Shown: piece after piece, positions 1-7,991 of the stretch
Layout: each line of letters starts with the position of its first letter
Numbering within the stretch: position 1 is the stretch's first letter
Assembly: GCA_002344525.1 (NCBI GenBank)
Contig: DDTJ01000075.1
Coordinates: forward strand, 1-64,000
Direction: 5' to 3'
DNA from: Akkermansiaceae bacterium UBA2367
GTDB taxonomy: Bacteria; Verrucomicrobiota; Verrucomicrobiia; Verrucomicrobiales; DEV007
Length of the DNA stretch: 64,000 nt
Position numbers and translations under genes: made by a program
The notes under the pieces: model-generated
Told to the model about the DNA's origin: nothing
Seen by the model: the letters and a program-made list of their open reading frames with translations, nothing else
The model's database searches: none

Positions 1-25
1 GTCGGGCGTCGTTTGGACGTTCGGT

Positions 26-44
26 CCGGCCTCAGTGAGGCCGG
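26..44. repeat. Perfect palindrome in left intergenic region
   Basis: Nine-base arms at 26-34 (CCGGCCTCA) and 36-44 (TGAGGCCGG) flank a single central base. A weaker hairpin with CGGG/CCCG arms follows at about 60-82. The stretch 1-138 has no convincing gene. It looks like dispersed palindromic repeat DNA or transcript-end structure downstream of the leftward gene at 139; no U-tract follows, so an intrinsic terminator is not claimed. Confidence 0.5.
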
Positions 45-138
45 CTACAGTGCTGGCGCGGAACGGGTGTCCTCCCGTGTTCGACCGAGACCACTGGCGG
101 TCACACCCTGTTGGACGGAGGACCCGACCCTCCCCGGG

Positions 139-396
139 TCAGACGAGCCAGAGGAAGACGGCCTTGACGATGGCGACGACGATGCCGATCACCCCGGCGA
201 CCATCGCGAAGGTGCTCATGAAGCCGCCGCGCCGATGGGGCGAGAGGGAGAGGAGAGCCCCGAAGGAGCCGAAGAAAATCGCGAAAATCGCGAGGATGAT
301 GGCGGGGATGGCCCCGACGAAGAAGCTGGCGACCGCGCAGACGATCGAAAGGACCGAGGCGATGCTGAAGGCTTGGGAAGGACGGGCGTTGCTCAT
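139..396 (-). CDS. Small hydrophobic membrane protein
   Basis: An 85-residue protein with a polar N-terminus followed by two or three hydrophobic stretches: one or two around residues 10-52 (rich in V, A, I and F) and one at about 60-85. A short basic loop (PHRRGG) separates them. It ends on a hydrophobic residue, so both termini are probably on the same side or the last helix ends in the membrane. It resembles the small DUF4190-like two-helix proteins in layout, but this is not a firm match. It lies 41 bases downstream of the cytochrome-type gene on the same strand and may be cotranscribed with it. Function unknown. Confidence 0.7.
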   Translation of the reverse strand: MSNARPSQAFSIASVLSIVCAVASFFVGAIPAIILAIFAIFFGSFGALLSLSPHRRGGFMSTFAMVAGVIGIVVAIVKAVFLWLV

Positions 397-437
397 GGAT
401 CAAGATGGAACCGGATCGGCGGAAGCGCAAGGGCGAC

Positions 438-2825
438 CTATTCCGGCCCGGCCTCCCCGGCCCGGCCTGAGGTGAAGCCGCCGTCGCCCCGCCGCTTCTG
501 GAAGGGGGCGCTCTCGACGACTCCGTAGACGATCTGGCGCAGGGTGCCGCCGTTTTTCTCCGCGTCGGCCACGATCTTGTCGATGGTGGGCGCGTCGAAA
601 TACTCGATGCCACGGCCGACGGCGTAGGTCATGAGCTTCTCGGCGAGGGCGCGGTGGAAATCGTCTTTGCGGGCGGTGGCGAGGATCTGGCTCAGTTCGC
701 GGGCGTTGCCGAACTTTTCTCCGGTCATGAGCTGCCCGGCGGTGTCGATGGGCTGGCCTTTCTCGTCGTCGCGCCAGAGGCTGACGGCGTTGTAGTTCTC
801 CAAGGCGAGGCCGATGGGGTCCATGCGCATGTGGCAGGAGGCGCAGAGCTTCTGCTCGGCGTGGATCGCGAGGATCTCGCGCAGGGGCAGGTCCTTCTTG
901 TCGCCCTTGGCCGAGTCCTCCAGCGGCGGCACGTCGGGCGCGGCAGGAGGCGCGGGGGTGGCGAGAAAGTTCTCGAGGACGAAGAGGCCGCGTTTCACCG
1001 GCGAGGTCCGTGTCGGGTTGGAGGTGACGAGGTGGAAGGTGGCTTGGTTGAGGAGTCCGCCGCGAGGCGACCCTTCGGGCAGATCGACCTTGCGCATCTG
1101 CTGGCCTTTCACGCCCTCGATCCGGTACCAATCGGCGAGGGTTTCGTTGAGGAAGGTGTAGTTCGCCGTGAGCAGTTCGACGGCGGGGCGGTTCTCGCGC
1201 AGGATGTGGGCGAAGAACTGCTCGCTCTCCATCCGCATCGACTGGCGGAGGCGTCCGTTGAAGATGCGGAGGGCTTTTTCGAAATTCTTCTCGCCGACGA
1301 CGGCACGCTCGTTGAAGCTCATCGTTTCGACGTCGCGGGCTTGGAGCCACTGGCCGACGAAATTCACGACCATGCGGTCGGATTTGCCGTCCTTCAGCAT
1401 GCGGTCCACTTGGGCGCGCAGGTTCTCGCGCAGCTTGCCTTCCCCAGCGAGCTTGAGCAGCTCTTCGTCGGGGATCGAACTCCACAGGAAGTAGGAGAGG
1501 CGCGAGGCGAGGGAGTATTCGTCGAGGGGTACGACCTTGCCGGGGTTGTCCGGCTCGGGCTGGATCTCGGCGCGGAGGAGGAAGCGCGGGCTGACGAGGA
1601 TGGCGGTGATGGCCTCGGCGATGCCGTCCTCGAATCCGTTGCCGGGCTGGCCGGACACCTCGCGGGCGAGGGCGACGAGACGCCCCAAGGTCGCGTCGTC
1701 GACGGGACGGCGGAAGGCGCTGGTCGCGACGCGGCGCAGGATGTCCTCTCGGTAGGGGTCGCGCTGGCTCTCGTCGGCGGACGGCGGGCCTTTGGAGAAG
1801 AGGTGGCGGGCGTTCCAGGGGTAGTCCTTCTTGCTGCCGTCGAGGGGGCCGCGGATGCGGAAGGCCTCGACATCGACGGCGAGCTTGTTCTCGCCCTCGC
1901 GCGGCGGCTCGCCGGTCTCGGTGGCGACCCAGAAGGAGGCGTCCTTGCCTTGTTTCAGGGTGGCCTTGCCTTTCAGGGTGATGCGCTCGGAGTTGTCCCA
2001 GCCGATTTTCCGCTCGGCGACGGTCTGGTCGTCGATGCCGATTTTCAAGGTCGCGGTGTGCGAGGTCGCCTCGTTCGATCCCCGGATGCGGAAGTCGAGG
2101 CGGACCTCGTATTCGCCGTCGTGGCTCACCCAGGGACGGGCCTGCATCTTCCGGGCGTGGTCGAAGGGCATCCAGTCCATGGACCAGTCCTTGCTCCGCT
2201 CGTCGCGGAAGGTCTTCTGGTCGAGCCACCACTCCACGATCCCCGGCCCGTCGACGGGCACGGCCCCCTCCACGACGAGGGCGGCGGCCTCAAGATATTT
2301 CTCCATCAGCAGGGGCGAGATGCTGAGCACGTCGCCGATGGTGTCGAATCCGTATCCGGTGTCGTCGGGCGGCAGGATGTCCTCGACCTTGAAATCGTAT
2401 TTCAGGAGGTCTTTGATGGAATGGCGGTATTCCTCGCGGTTGAGCCGGCGGATCGTGACCCGGCCGGGATCGGGGTTGTCCCGGTCGATCTTGAAGACGG
2501 AGGCCTCGATGAAGGCGAGGAGCTTCGCCTTGTCCTCGCTCTTGAGCTGCGGCTTGTCCGCCGGGGGCATCAGGTTGCTCCTGACATTCTTCCAGATCTC
2601 GTACCAGACGGAGAAGTCCTTGAGGTGCTCCGCGACGCTCTCGAAGTCGTCCATCGCGAAATCGCCCTTGTCCGCCCCGTCGCCATGGCAGTCGTAGCAA
2701 TGGTCGGCGAGGAGGGGCTCGATGGCCGCGTAGGCTTGCTCGGCCTTCTCGTCGGCGACGGCGGGGAGGCCCGCCACGGCAAGGAGGAGGAGAAGGACGG
2801 GAGCGAAACGAGGAAGGCGAATCAT
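438..2825 (-). CDS. PVC-type cytochrome c protein (DUF1587/1595/1592/1588/1585)
   Basis: A 795-residue secreted protein. The start MIRLPRF at 2825 gives a clean signal peptide (residues 1-24); an upstream ATG at 2852 would put nine extra residues before it. A planctomycete-type cytochrome c motif CYDCH lies at residues 43-47, followed by the DUF1587 segment (RRLNREEYRHSIKDLL), DUF1595, DUF1592 (LVSPRFLLRAE ... LASRLSYFLW), DUF1588 (GLLNQATFHLVTSNP) and DUF1585 near the end. A second CASCH haem motif is at about 661-665. The order matches the full-length family found mainly in Planctomycetes and Verrucomicrobia. Such genes are often followed by a DUF1552 sulfatase-like gene; here the next gene is only a small membrane protein. 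Likely a periplasmic dihaem redox protein; substrate unknown. Confidence 0.93.
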   Translation of the reverse strand: MIRLPRFAPVLLLLLAVAGLPAVADEKAEQAYAAIEPLLADHCYDCHGDGADKGDFAMDDFESVAEHLKDFSVWYEIWKNVRSNLMPPADKPQLKSEDKAKLLAFIEASVFKIDRDNPDPGRVTIRRLNREEYRHSIKDLLKYDFKVEDILPPDDTGYGFDTIGDVLSISPLLMEKYLEAAALVVEGAVPVDGPGIVEWWLDQKTFRDERSKDWSMDWMPFDHARKMQARPWVSHDGEYEVRLDFRIRGSNEATSHTATLKIGIDDQTVAERKIGWDNSERITLKGKATLKQGKDASFWVATETGEPPREGENKLAVDVEAFRIRGPLDGSKKDYPWNARHLFSKGPPSADESQRDPYREDILRRVATSAFRRPVDDATLGRLVALAREVSGQPGNGFEDGIAEAITAILVSPRFLLRAEIQPEPDNPGKVVPLDEYSLASRLSYFLWSSIPDEELLKLAGEGKLRENLRAQVDRMLKDGKSDRMVVNFVGQWLQARDVETMSFNERAVVGEKNFEKALRIFNGRLRQSMRMESEQFFAHILRENRPAVELLTANYTFLNETLADWYRIEGVKGQQMRKVDLPEGSPRGGLLNQATFHLVTSNPTRTSPVKRGLFVLENFLATPAPPAAPDVPPLEDSAKGDKKDLPLREILAIHAEQKLCASCHMRMDPIGLALENYNAVSLWRDDEKGQPIDTAGQLMTGEKFGNARELSQILATARKDDFHRALAEKLMTYAVGRGIEYFDAPTIDKIVADAEKNGGTLRQIVYGVVESAPFQKRRGDGGFTSGRAGEAGPE

Positions 2826-2931
2826 GGGATCGGCGATGGCGCAACCTCGCACAGGACGGCGATGCTTTCAGCCGCCACCGGATAACGGCTTCGCGTGAAC
2901 GGGGGCCGCCCTTTCGGTTGGCAAGGCAAAG

Positions 2932-3264
2932 TTACGCGCCCTTCGAAGCCGCCTCGTCGATGAGGGACTCGATCGCCGCCTTCGTCTGCACCCCGCGGAC
3001 GGTCGAGACGGGCTGGCCGTCCTTGAACACGATGAGGGTGGGGATGGAGGTGATGCGGTAGCGCCCGGCGATGTCGCGGGCGGCGTCCACGTCGACTTTG
3101 GCCACGACGGCCGCGCCCGCCTTCGATTCGGCGACCTGCTCGACGACGGGGCCGAGCATTTTGCAGGGACCGCACCATTCGGCGTGGAAATCGACGAGGA
3201 CCGGCAGGGAGGTCCCGGCGAGGGTGGAGTCGAAGTTCGAGGAGTCGAGGTGGATGGCTTTCAT
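2932..3264 (-). CDS. trxA: Thioredoxin
   Basis: A 110-residue thioredoxin fold protein with the active site WCGPCK (Cys31 and Cys34) and the cis-proline segment SIPTLIVF. The start at 3264 (MKAIHLDSS) gives the usual family length; an upstream ATG at 3321 would add 19 arginine-rich residues with no counterpart in thioredoxins. It has no signal peptide, so it acts as a cytosolic disulfide reductant. It lies 106 bases upstream of the cytochrome gene's start on the same strand, so cotranscription is possible but the spacing also allows an independent promoter for the latter. Confidence 0.95.
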   Translation of the reverse strand: MKAIHLDSSNFDSTLAGTSLPVLVDFHAEWCGPCKMLGPVVEQVAESKAGAAVVAKVDVDAARDIAGRYRITSIPTLIVFKDGQPVSTVRGVQTKAAIESLIDEAASKGA

Positions 3265-3413
3265 GACGGGATGGGACGGGACAGGGTTCGGTTCCTTACG
3301 CCTTGATCGAACGATTTTCAAGCAATGGCGGACCGGAAAGGGAAGGGGAGACGCGCGCCGCCGCCTTTGGCCCGCGCTCCATCGCCTTGGGGGCTTCCGG
3401 CAGGTTCTGCGGC

Positions 3414-3647
3414 TCAGCCCCCGTTGTTCCCGATCGCTTCGACGGGGCAGCCTTCCATCGCCTCCTCGCAGAGGGCGCGTTCCTCAGGCGTCTCGGGCTG
3501 CTTGTAGACGTAGGAGTATCCCCCGTCATCGTTGCGGGTGAAATTCGCCGTGGCCGTCTCGCGGCAGAGATCGCAGTCGATGCACTGGTCGTCCACGTAG
3601 TATTCGCCGGACACATTGTCGGCGTAACGGTTTTCCAAATCTGCCAT
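3414..3647 (-). CDS. [4Fe-4S] ferredoxin
   Basis: A 77-residue acidic ferredoxin. The cluster ligands are visible as CIDCDLC (Cys22, Cys25, Cys28) and the distal GCPVEAI (Cys67), with an extra cysteine at 60. The region between them is short and lacks a second CxxCxxC set, so one [4Fe-4S] cluster is expected. The start at 3647 (MADLENRY) was chosen because homologues begin close to the first cysteine; the longer ORF reaching 3848 runs antisense into hemQ. It is divergent from hemQ, with 136 bases between the starts, which must hold the promoters of both. A low-potential electron carrier in the cytosol; partner unknown. Confidence 0.92.
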   Translation of the reverse strand: MADLENRYADNVSGEYYVDDQCIDCDLCRETATANFTRNDDGGYSYVYKQPETPEERALCEEAMEGCPVEAIGNNGG

Positions 3648-3783
3648 GGGAAAGGGGATGGGGTTCCAAGGTCCGGCGTCGGGCCGGGACGGGGAAAAAC
3701 TAGGAGTTTTTTTGATTGGACGCAAGCCCAATTCCTCGGCTTGTTCCCCGAGTGCGGCCCTCCCCGCCGCCAAGATCCCGAAC

Positions 3784-4620
3784 ATGACCCCCCAAGCCTC
3801 CCCCAACGACTCCGACCGCGTCATTCCCCGCGAGGGCTGGCACGTCATCCACCTCTTCTTCCATCTCGACCAGGCGCAGTGGTCGCTCTACTCCGACGAG
3901 GAGAAGCTGGAGGCGAAGACCCACCTCGCCGAGCTGGTCCAGGAGATCCGCTCGACCGGCTCGACGCAGCTCCTCACCTTCTCCATGGTCACACCGAAGT
4001 CCGACGTCGGTTTCATGCTCCTGACCGACGACCTGCACCAGGCGAACCGCTTCGAGAAGCAGCTCGGCCGCGCCCTCGGCTCCGGCATCCTCAACCCCGT
4101 CTACAGCTACCTCAGCATGACGGAGCTGAGCGAATACACCACGACCGAGGGGCAATACGCCGACGACCTCGTCCGCGACGAGGGCCTCGCCAGAGACGGT
4201 GCCGAGATGGCGGCGAAGCTGGAGGAATTCCGCCGGCGGATGGAGAAATACAACAAGGACCGCCTCTACCCGAACATGCCCGACTGGCCGGTCTTCTGCT
4301 TCTACCCCATGTCGAAGCGCCGTGACGGGACGCACAACTGGTTCCACCTCGACTTCGAGGCGCGGCGCAAGCTGATGGCCGGGCACGCGCGGGTGGGTCG
4401 CGGCTACGCGGGCCGGGTGCGCCAGCTCATCACCGGCTCCACCGGGCTCGACGAGTGGGAGTGGGGTGTCACCCTCTTCTCCCACAACACCCAGGACATC
4501 AAGGAGATCGTCTACGAGATGCGTTTCGACGAGGTCAGCGCCCTCTACGCGGAGTTCGGCGATTTCTACATCGGCCTGCAACTGCCCCTCGACGAACTCT
4601 TCCGGCGAGTGGGGATCTGA
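3784..4620 (+). CDS. hemQ: HemQ, coproheme decarboxylase (chlorite dismutase family)
   Basis: A 278-residue protein of the chlorite dismutase superfamily, in the Firmicutes/Actinobacteria HemQ style. The diagnostic C-terminal half is present: CFYPMSKRR with the radical tyrosine, the haem-ligand histidine in LMAGHARVGRGYAG, the segment ITGSTGLDEWEWGVTLF, and VYEMRFDEVSA containing the conserved arginine. HemQ converts coproheme III to haem b in the coproporphyrin-dependent pathway, which fits the several haem proteins in the window. The start at 3784 (MTPQASPND) is preferred; the ORF extends 46 codons upstream into the ferredoxin promoter region without conserved sequence. No other haem biosynthesis gene is adjacent. 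Confidence 0.93.
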   Translation: MTPQASPNDSDRVIPREGWHVIHLFFHLDQAQWSLYSDEEKLEAKTHLAELVQEIRSTGSTQLLTFSMVTPKSDVGFMLLTDDLHQANRFEKQLGRALGSGILNPVYSYLSMTELSEYTTTEGQYADDLVRDEGLARDGAEMAAKLEEFRRRMEKYNKDRLYPNMPDWPVFCFYPMSKRRDGTHNWFHLDFEARRKLMAGHARVGRGYAGRVRQLITGSTGLDEWEWGVTLFSHNTQDIKEIVYEMRFDEVSALYAEFGDFYIGLQLPLDELFRRVGI

Positions 4621-4679
4621 CCGCGAAACGCACGGGACACCTCCCAAGCCACCTCTTTCCACCTTCATCTGCTCCCCCG

Positions 4680-5009
4680 ATGGCCGACTCCTGCCCGATG
4701 TGTGAAATGGACGAGATTCTCGCTCTTGAGGATCGCTTCGAATGCGTCACCTGCGGCCACGAATGGTCGCGCGAGGAGGAGCCCGAGGGCGGGCGCATCG
4801 TGAAGGACGCTTACGGCAACCCCCTCGCCGACGGCGACATCGTCGCCATGATCAAGGATCTGAAGCTCCAAGGCAGCTCCCATGTCCTGAAGTCGGGCAC
4901 GAAGTCGAAGCCGATCCGCCTCGTCGATGGCGACCACGAGATCTCCTGCAAGATGGACGGCCTCGCCATCGGGCTGAAAGCCTGCTTCGTGAAAAAAGTG
5001 GCGACGTAA
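4680..5009 (+). CDS. yjdM: YjdM/PhnA-family zinc-ribbon protein
   Basis: A 109-residue protein. The N-terminal zinc ribbon CPMCEMDE...CVTCGHEW has two CxxC pairs, followed by the family core around DAYGNPLADGDIV and KDLKLQGSSHVLKSGTK. Members are annotated PhnA or YjdM, historically linked to the alkylphosphonate operon, although the fold family is widespread and its biochemical role is not settled. It starts 59 bases after hemQ on the same strand and could be cotranscribed. The start at 4680 puts the first CxxC at residues 5-8, as in homologues. Confidence 0.9.
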   Translation: MADSCPMCEMDEILALEDRFECVTCGHEWSREEEPEGGRIVKDAYGNPLADGDIVAMIKDLKLQGSSHVLKSGTKSKPIRLVDGDHEISCKMDGLAIGLKACFVKKVAT

Positions 5010-5012
5010 GGA

Positions 5013-5143
5013 AAATCCGAAGCCCGAACGCTTCGTGGGACCGCTGATTGGCGCTGATCCACGCTGATCCGGAAGAAAAAAATCAGCGAAGATCAGCGGT
5101 CGCCGGAGGCCAAATTCGGATTTCGAGCTTCGGATTTCGGATT
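5013..5143. repeat. Composite nested inverted repeat, copy 1 (7-bp and 10-bp periods)
   Basis: This fills the gap between two convergent genes. The outer left arm has heptamers ATCCGAA and GCCCGAA at 5015-5028; the outer right arm is four in-phase heptamers (TTCGGAT, TTCGAGC, TTCGGAT, TTCGGAT) at 5115-5142. The inner arms are a decamer series ending in CGCTGAT at 5039-5070 and its inverse at 5081-5101, with the perfect pair GACCGCTGAT (5039-5048) and ATCAGCGGTC (5092-5101). A closely related element lies at 57580-57690. Being between convergent 3' ends, it may also end transcription, but there is no U-tract. Confidence 0.85.
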
Positions 5144-6102
5144 TACCCCACCATCACTTCCCGCATCAGGGCGGTGCTGGCGTTGCCGCCGCTGAGGATG
5201 CAGGCGACTCGTCTGCCTCGCCATTCCTCGGCCTGCGCTTTCAGGGCGGCCCAAGCGAGGGCTCCGGCGCCTTCGGCGAGGTTGTGGGTGGCCCGCAACA
5301 GTTCTCCCACCGCGGCGAGCGCCCCGGCGTCGTCCACGGTCTCGATCCCTCGGGCATGACGGCGGATGTGGGCGAAGGCTCCGGGGTCCGGGGTTTTGCA
5401 GGCGACGCCCTCGGCGACGCGGGTCTCGCTCGGCTGTTCGATGATTTCCCCTTGGCGGAACGACAGGGCGTAGGCCGGGGCCCGGGCCGAAACGACGCCG
5501 ACCAGTTCCGTTTTCAATCCGAGGGCTTCGCGTGCCGCCGCCAGCCCGCAGAAGCCCGAACCCAGCCCGATGGGCACGAAGACGGCGTCGAGATCCGGGA
5601 CGGCGCGGAACAGCTCCAGCCCGTAGGTCGCGACTCCGCGGACGAGCCAAGGATGGAAGGAGGGCACGGGGTGAAGCCCCTCGCGCGTCGCGAGTTCGCG
5701 GGAGAATTCCAGCGCTTCTTGGAACTCGCGGCCATGCTCGACCAGCTCCGCGCCGAGCGAGCGCATCGCGGCGTTCTTTTCGGGGTTGTTGCCATGGGGC
5801 ACGACGATCACGGCTCGCAGCCCATGCTCCCTCGCGGAGTAGGCGATGGACTGGCCGTGGTTGCCGGTGGTCGCGGCGATCACGCCGGGCGTCCCCGGCT
5901 CGCGGCGTTTCAGTTCGTCGAGATAGACAAGCCCGCCCCGGATTTTGAAAGCCCCCACCGGAGTGTGGTTCTCGTGTTTGATCCAGACCTCGACGCCGAG
6001 TCCCGCTTCGAGCAGGGGCCAGCGGTAGACCGGGGTCTCGCGGACATGCGGACGGATCAGCCTCTCGGCGGCTTCGATTTCGGGCAAGGTGGGGAGGGGC
6101 AT
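5143..6102 (-). CDS. PLP-dependent threonine dehydratase-like enzyme
   Basis: A 319-residue fold-type II PLP enzyme of the serine/threonine ammonia-lyase family. The PLP lysine lies in TPVGAFKIRG, the substrate loop is ATTGNHGQSIAYSA (the S/TxGNHG motif), and the phosphate-binding glycine loop reads IGLGSGFCG instead of the usual GGGG(L/I). There is no C-terminal regulatory ACT domain, so it is of the short, catabolic-like form. The start MPLPTLPEIE at 6102 is chosen because the upstream ATG (6123, MTHDPPL) falls in a heptameric repeat; either is possible. The substrate could be threonine, serine or hydroxy-aspartate; sequence alone does not decide. Confidence 0.85.
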   Translation of the reverse strand: MPLPTLPEIEAAERLIRPHVRETPVYRWPLLEAGLGVEVWIKHENHTPVGAFKIRGGLVYLDELKRREPGTPGVIAATTGNHGQSIAYSAREHGLRAVIVVPHGNNPEKNAAMRSLGAELVEHGREFQEALEFSRELATREGLHPVPSFHPWLVRGVATYGLELFRAVPDLDAVFVPIGLGSGFCGLAAAREALGLKTELVGVVSARAPAYALSFRQGEIIEQPSETRVAEGVACKTPDPGAFAHIRRHARGIETVDDAGALAAVGELLRATHNLAEGAGALAWAALKAQAEEWRGRRVACILSGGNASTALMREVMVG

Positions 6103-6112
6103 GAGGGGCGGG

Positions 6113-6133
6113 TCATGGGTCATGGGTCATGGG
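6113..6133. repeat. Heptamer repeat TCATGGG x3
   Basis: Three perfect tandem copies of TCATGGG immediately upstream of the dehydratase gene. On the minus strand the unit reads CCCATGA, so the array offers ATG codons in the translation start region of the leftward gene. The same unit recurs at 43894-43914 and, in inverted and slightly varied form, at 46664-46687. Confidence 0.9.
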
Positions 6134-6385
6134 TGGCCGGACTGTATCCTGCGATCGGCATCTGACCAAGGGGGAAGAGGCTCGACAGTCTTGCCGCCGT
6201 CTTCCTCTTTCCCGCCTTTTTGTGCCATCTCTTTTTGGGGCAACGAGCCGGAAAATCTTGACGGAAAGGGGCGAACCGGGCCATGCTCCTTTGCGACAGT
6301 TTCATCCGCCCCTGCCCTCCGGTGGGAAGGGGGTGGAGGTTTGAAAAGGAAATACTTGGCAGTTTTCAGCCTGAACCCGATCCTC

Positions 6386-7399
6386 ATGAGAAGCCTCCTC
6401 CTCCTTCTCCTCCTCACCATTCCCTTCCTGCTCCCGGCTCAGGAAGCAGCCGAGAGCGATCCAAAGGAACGAATCGAAAAACGCCTTCGCCTTGCCGACG
6501 AGTTGGAAGCGCAAGGCGACAAGGAGGGGGCTCTGCAAATTCTGAAAGAGCTTTCGGAATTGGATGAACCGAATGCCGGGCTCGGGAAAGAGGGGGCCGA
6601 CCTCCAAAGGCGGATCGGAAACATCCTGATGGAATCGGGCCGCTCCCAAGAGGCCATCCCCCACCTCAAACGAGCGATCAAGAGTCAAGGCGGTGAGGAC
6701 GACTTCAAGGCCCTCGGTCGTGGGCTGCTCGAAGCGCGGGAATACGAAGCCGCCGTGTCCTTGCTCGAAGACGCCGCAAAGCGATTTCCCGAGTCGCCCG
6801 ACTTTCCCTATCTCGCGACCTTCGCCTTGGGCGCCCTCGAACGATGGGACGAGTCCATCGCGCAATTCGAGAAGACCCTCGAACTGGCGAAAGACGCATC
6901 GCCCCGTCGGATCGACAAATACTTCCACTACCGCCACGCCGCCGCCCATGAGAAGGCAGGGAACTTCGACAAGGCCGAGGTGCTCTTCCGCAAGACGCTG
7001 GAACTGATCAAGAGCAACGATTCGGACGGCGATGCCTCCGCTTTCACCCCTACCGTCCTCAACCACCTCGCCTACATGTGGATCGAGCGAGGCGAGAACT
7101 TGGACGAGGCCGGGGAGATGGCGAAGAAAGCCGCCGAACTCGATCCCGACAGCGGTGCCATCGCCGACACCGTCGGCTGGTGGCATTTCCTGAAGGGCGA
7201 CTACCCCCGCGCCCTCGCCGAACTGAAAAAGGCCGAGCGTCTCATCGAGCAGGCCGACCCCGTGATCTACGACCACCTCGGTCAAACCTGCGCGAAGCTG
7301 AACGAGAAGGAGATTGCCGCCGAGTATTTCCGCAAGGCCCTCGAACTCGATCCCCGCAACGAAGCGCTGAAAGCCCGGCTGGCGGAAGTGACGCAGTAG
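6386..7399 (+). CDS. Secreted TPR-repeat protein
   Basis: A 337-residue protein with a signal peptide (residues 1-17: a poly-leucine core then LPAQ) followed by tetratricopeptide-like helical pairs throughout. Recognisable units include GDKEGALQILKELSEL, EYEAAVSLLEDAAKRFPE, WDESIAQFEKTLELA, NFDKAEVLFRKTLEL, LDEAGEMAKKAAELDPDS and EIAAEYFRKALELDPRN. The start at 6386 is set by the signal peptide; the ORF is open upstream, but with non-coding-like composition. It sits alone, with 283 bases upstream to the divergent dehydratase and about 144 bases to the next, convergent gene. A periplasmic protein-protein interaction scaffold is likely; no enzymatic domain was seen. Confidence 0.88.
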   Translation: MRSLLLLLLLTIPFLLPAQEAAESDPKERIEKRLRLADELEAQGDKEGALQILKELSELDEPNAGLGKEGADLQRRIGNILMESGRSQEAIPHLKRAIKSQGGEDDFKALGRGLLEAREYEAAVSLLEDAAKRFPESPDFPYLATFALGALERWDESIAQFEKTLELAKDASPRRIDKYFHYRHAAAHEKAGNFDKAEVLFRKTLELIKSNDSDGDASAFTPTVLNHLAYMWIERGENLDEAGEMAKKAAELDPDSGAIADTVGWWHFLKGDYPRALAELKKAERLIEQADPVIYDHLGQTCAKLNEKEIAAEYFRKALELDPRNEALKARLAEVTQ

Positions 7400-7543
7400 C
7401 CGGAATGGCGCTCGGTTAAGGTGAACTTTGAGGGGGCAGTTCCTTGTCGGGCAAGCCGCGACTGGGAATCCCAAGGAGGGTCGGCGTTCCTGTCGGCCTA
7501 CAAGTCCGACCGAGACCAGGGTGGGAGGGGGCCTTCTTCGAAG

Positions 7544-7978
7544 TCATTGGTCCAAAGACGCCGCATCAAGGGCCGCTTGGACACGCACGGCGGTCAGAGT
7601 GGAAACGAGCGTGGCAAAGAGGAAGATCAGCGCCGCCACGGAGTGCGCCCAGACCTGTCTTGGGCGGTAGTAATGACGTTGCGACCAAACAGAAATCCAA
7701 GAGGCGATGATCGCGATGAGGACGAGGACTCCGAGCCAAAAGGAGACGGCGGGAGGAAGCGGATCGGCGTCGAATCGGAAGATCTTGTCACTGGGATGCC
7801 GAGTGGTCGTGACGAGATAGTAGATCCACAGAATACTGTTGAGCACCAGATAGAAGACACTGTAGAGCAGGATGTAGGTCTCGTGCATCGGGCGCTTCCG
7901 GGAAAGGCCCGCAGCCATCGCGAGACTCCCGGCCAGCAGGATCCATACGAGTTCGTTGAAGTTCCAGATCAATGGCAT
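7544..7978 (-). CDS. Four-helix integral membrane protein of unknown function
   Basis: A 144-residue protein with four hydrophobic stretches at roughly residues 8-24, 34-56, 79-98 and 110-133, separated by short polar loops such as RHPSDKIFRFD and QRHYYRPRQ. Aromatic residues (W, Y) cluster at the membrane edges. No known catalytic motif was recognised. It lies 13 bases downstream of the phytase gene's stop on the same strand, so the two are probably one transcript. The 144 bases on its 3' side (7400-7543), facing the TPR gene, hold GC-rich palindromic DNA and no gene. Confidence 0.75.
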   Translation of the reverse strand: MPLIWNFNELVWILLAGSLAMAAGLSRKRPMHETYILLYSVFYLVLNSILWIYYLVTTTRHPSDKIFRFDADPLPPAVSFWLGVLVLIAIIASWISVWSQRHYYRPRQVWAHSVAALIFLFATLVSTLTAVRVQAALDAASLDQ

Positions 7979-7991
7979 GGCGGATGCCTTG

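Noticed and set aside
654..2885. 743-residue plus-strand frame over the cytochrome gene
   Set aside because: Composition is that of an antisense shadow, without signal peptide or motifs, while the opposite strand has clear domains.
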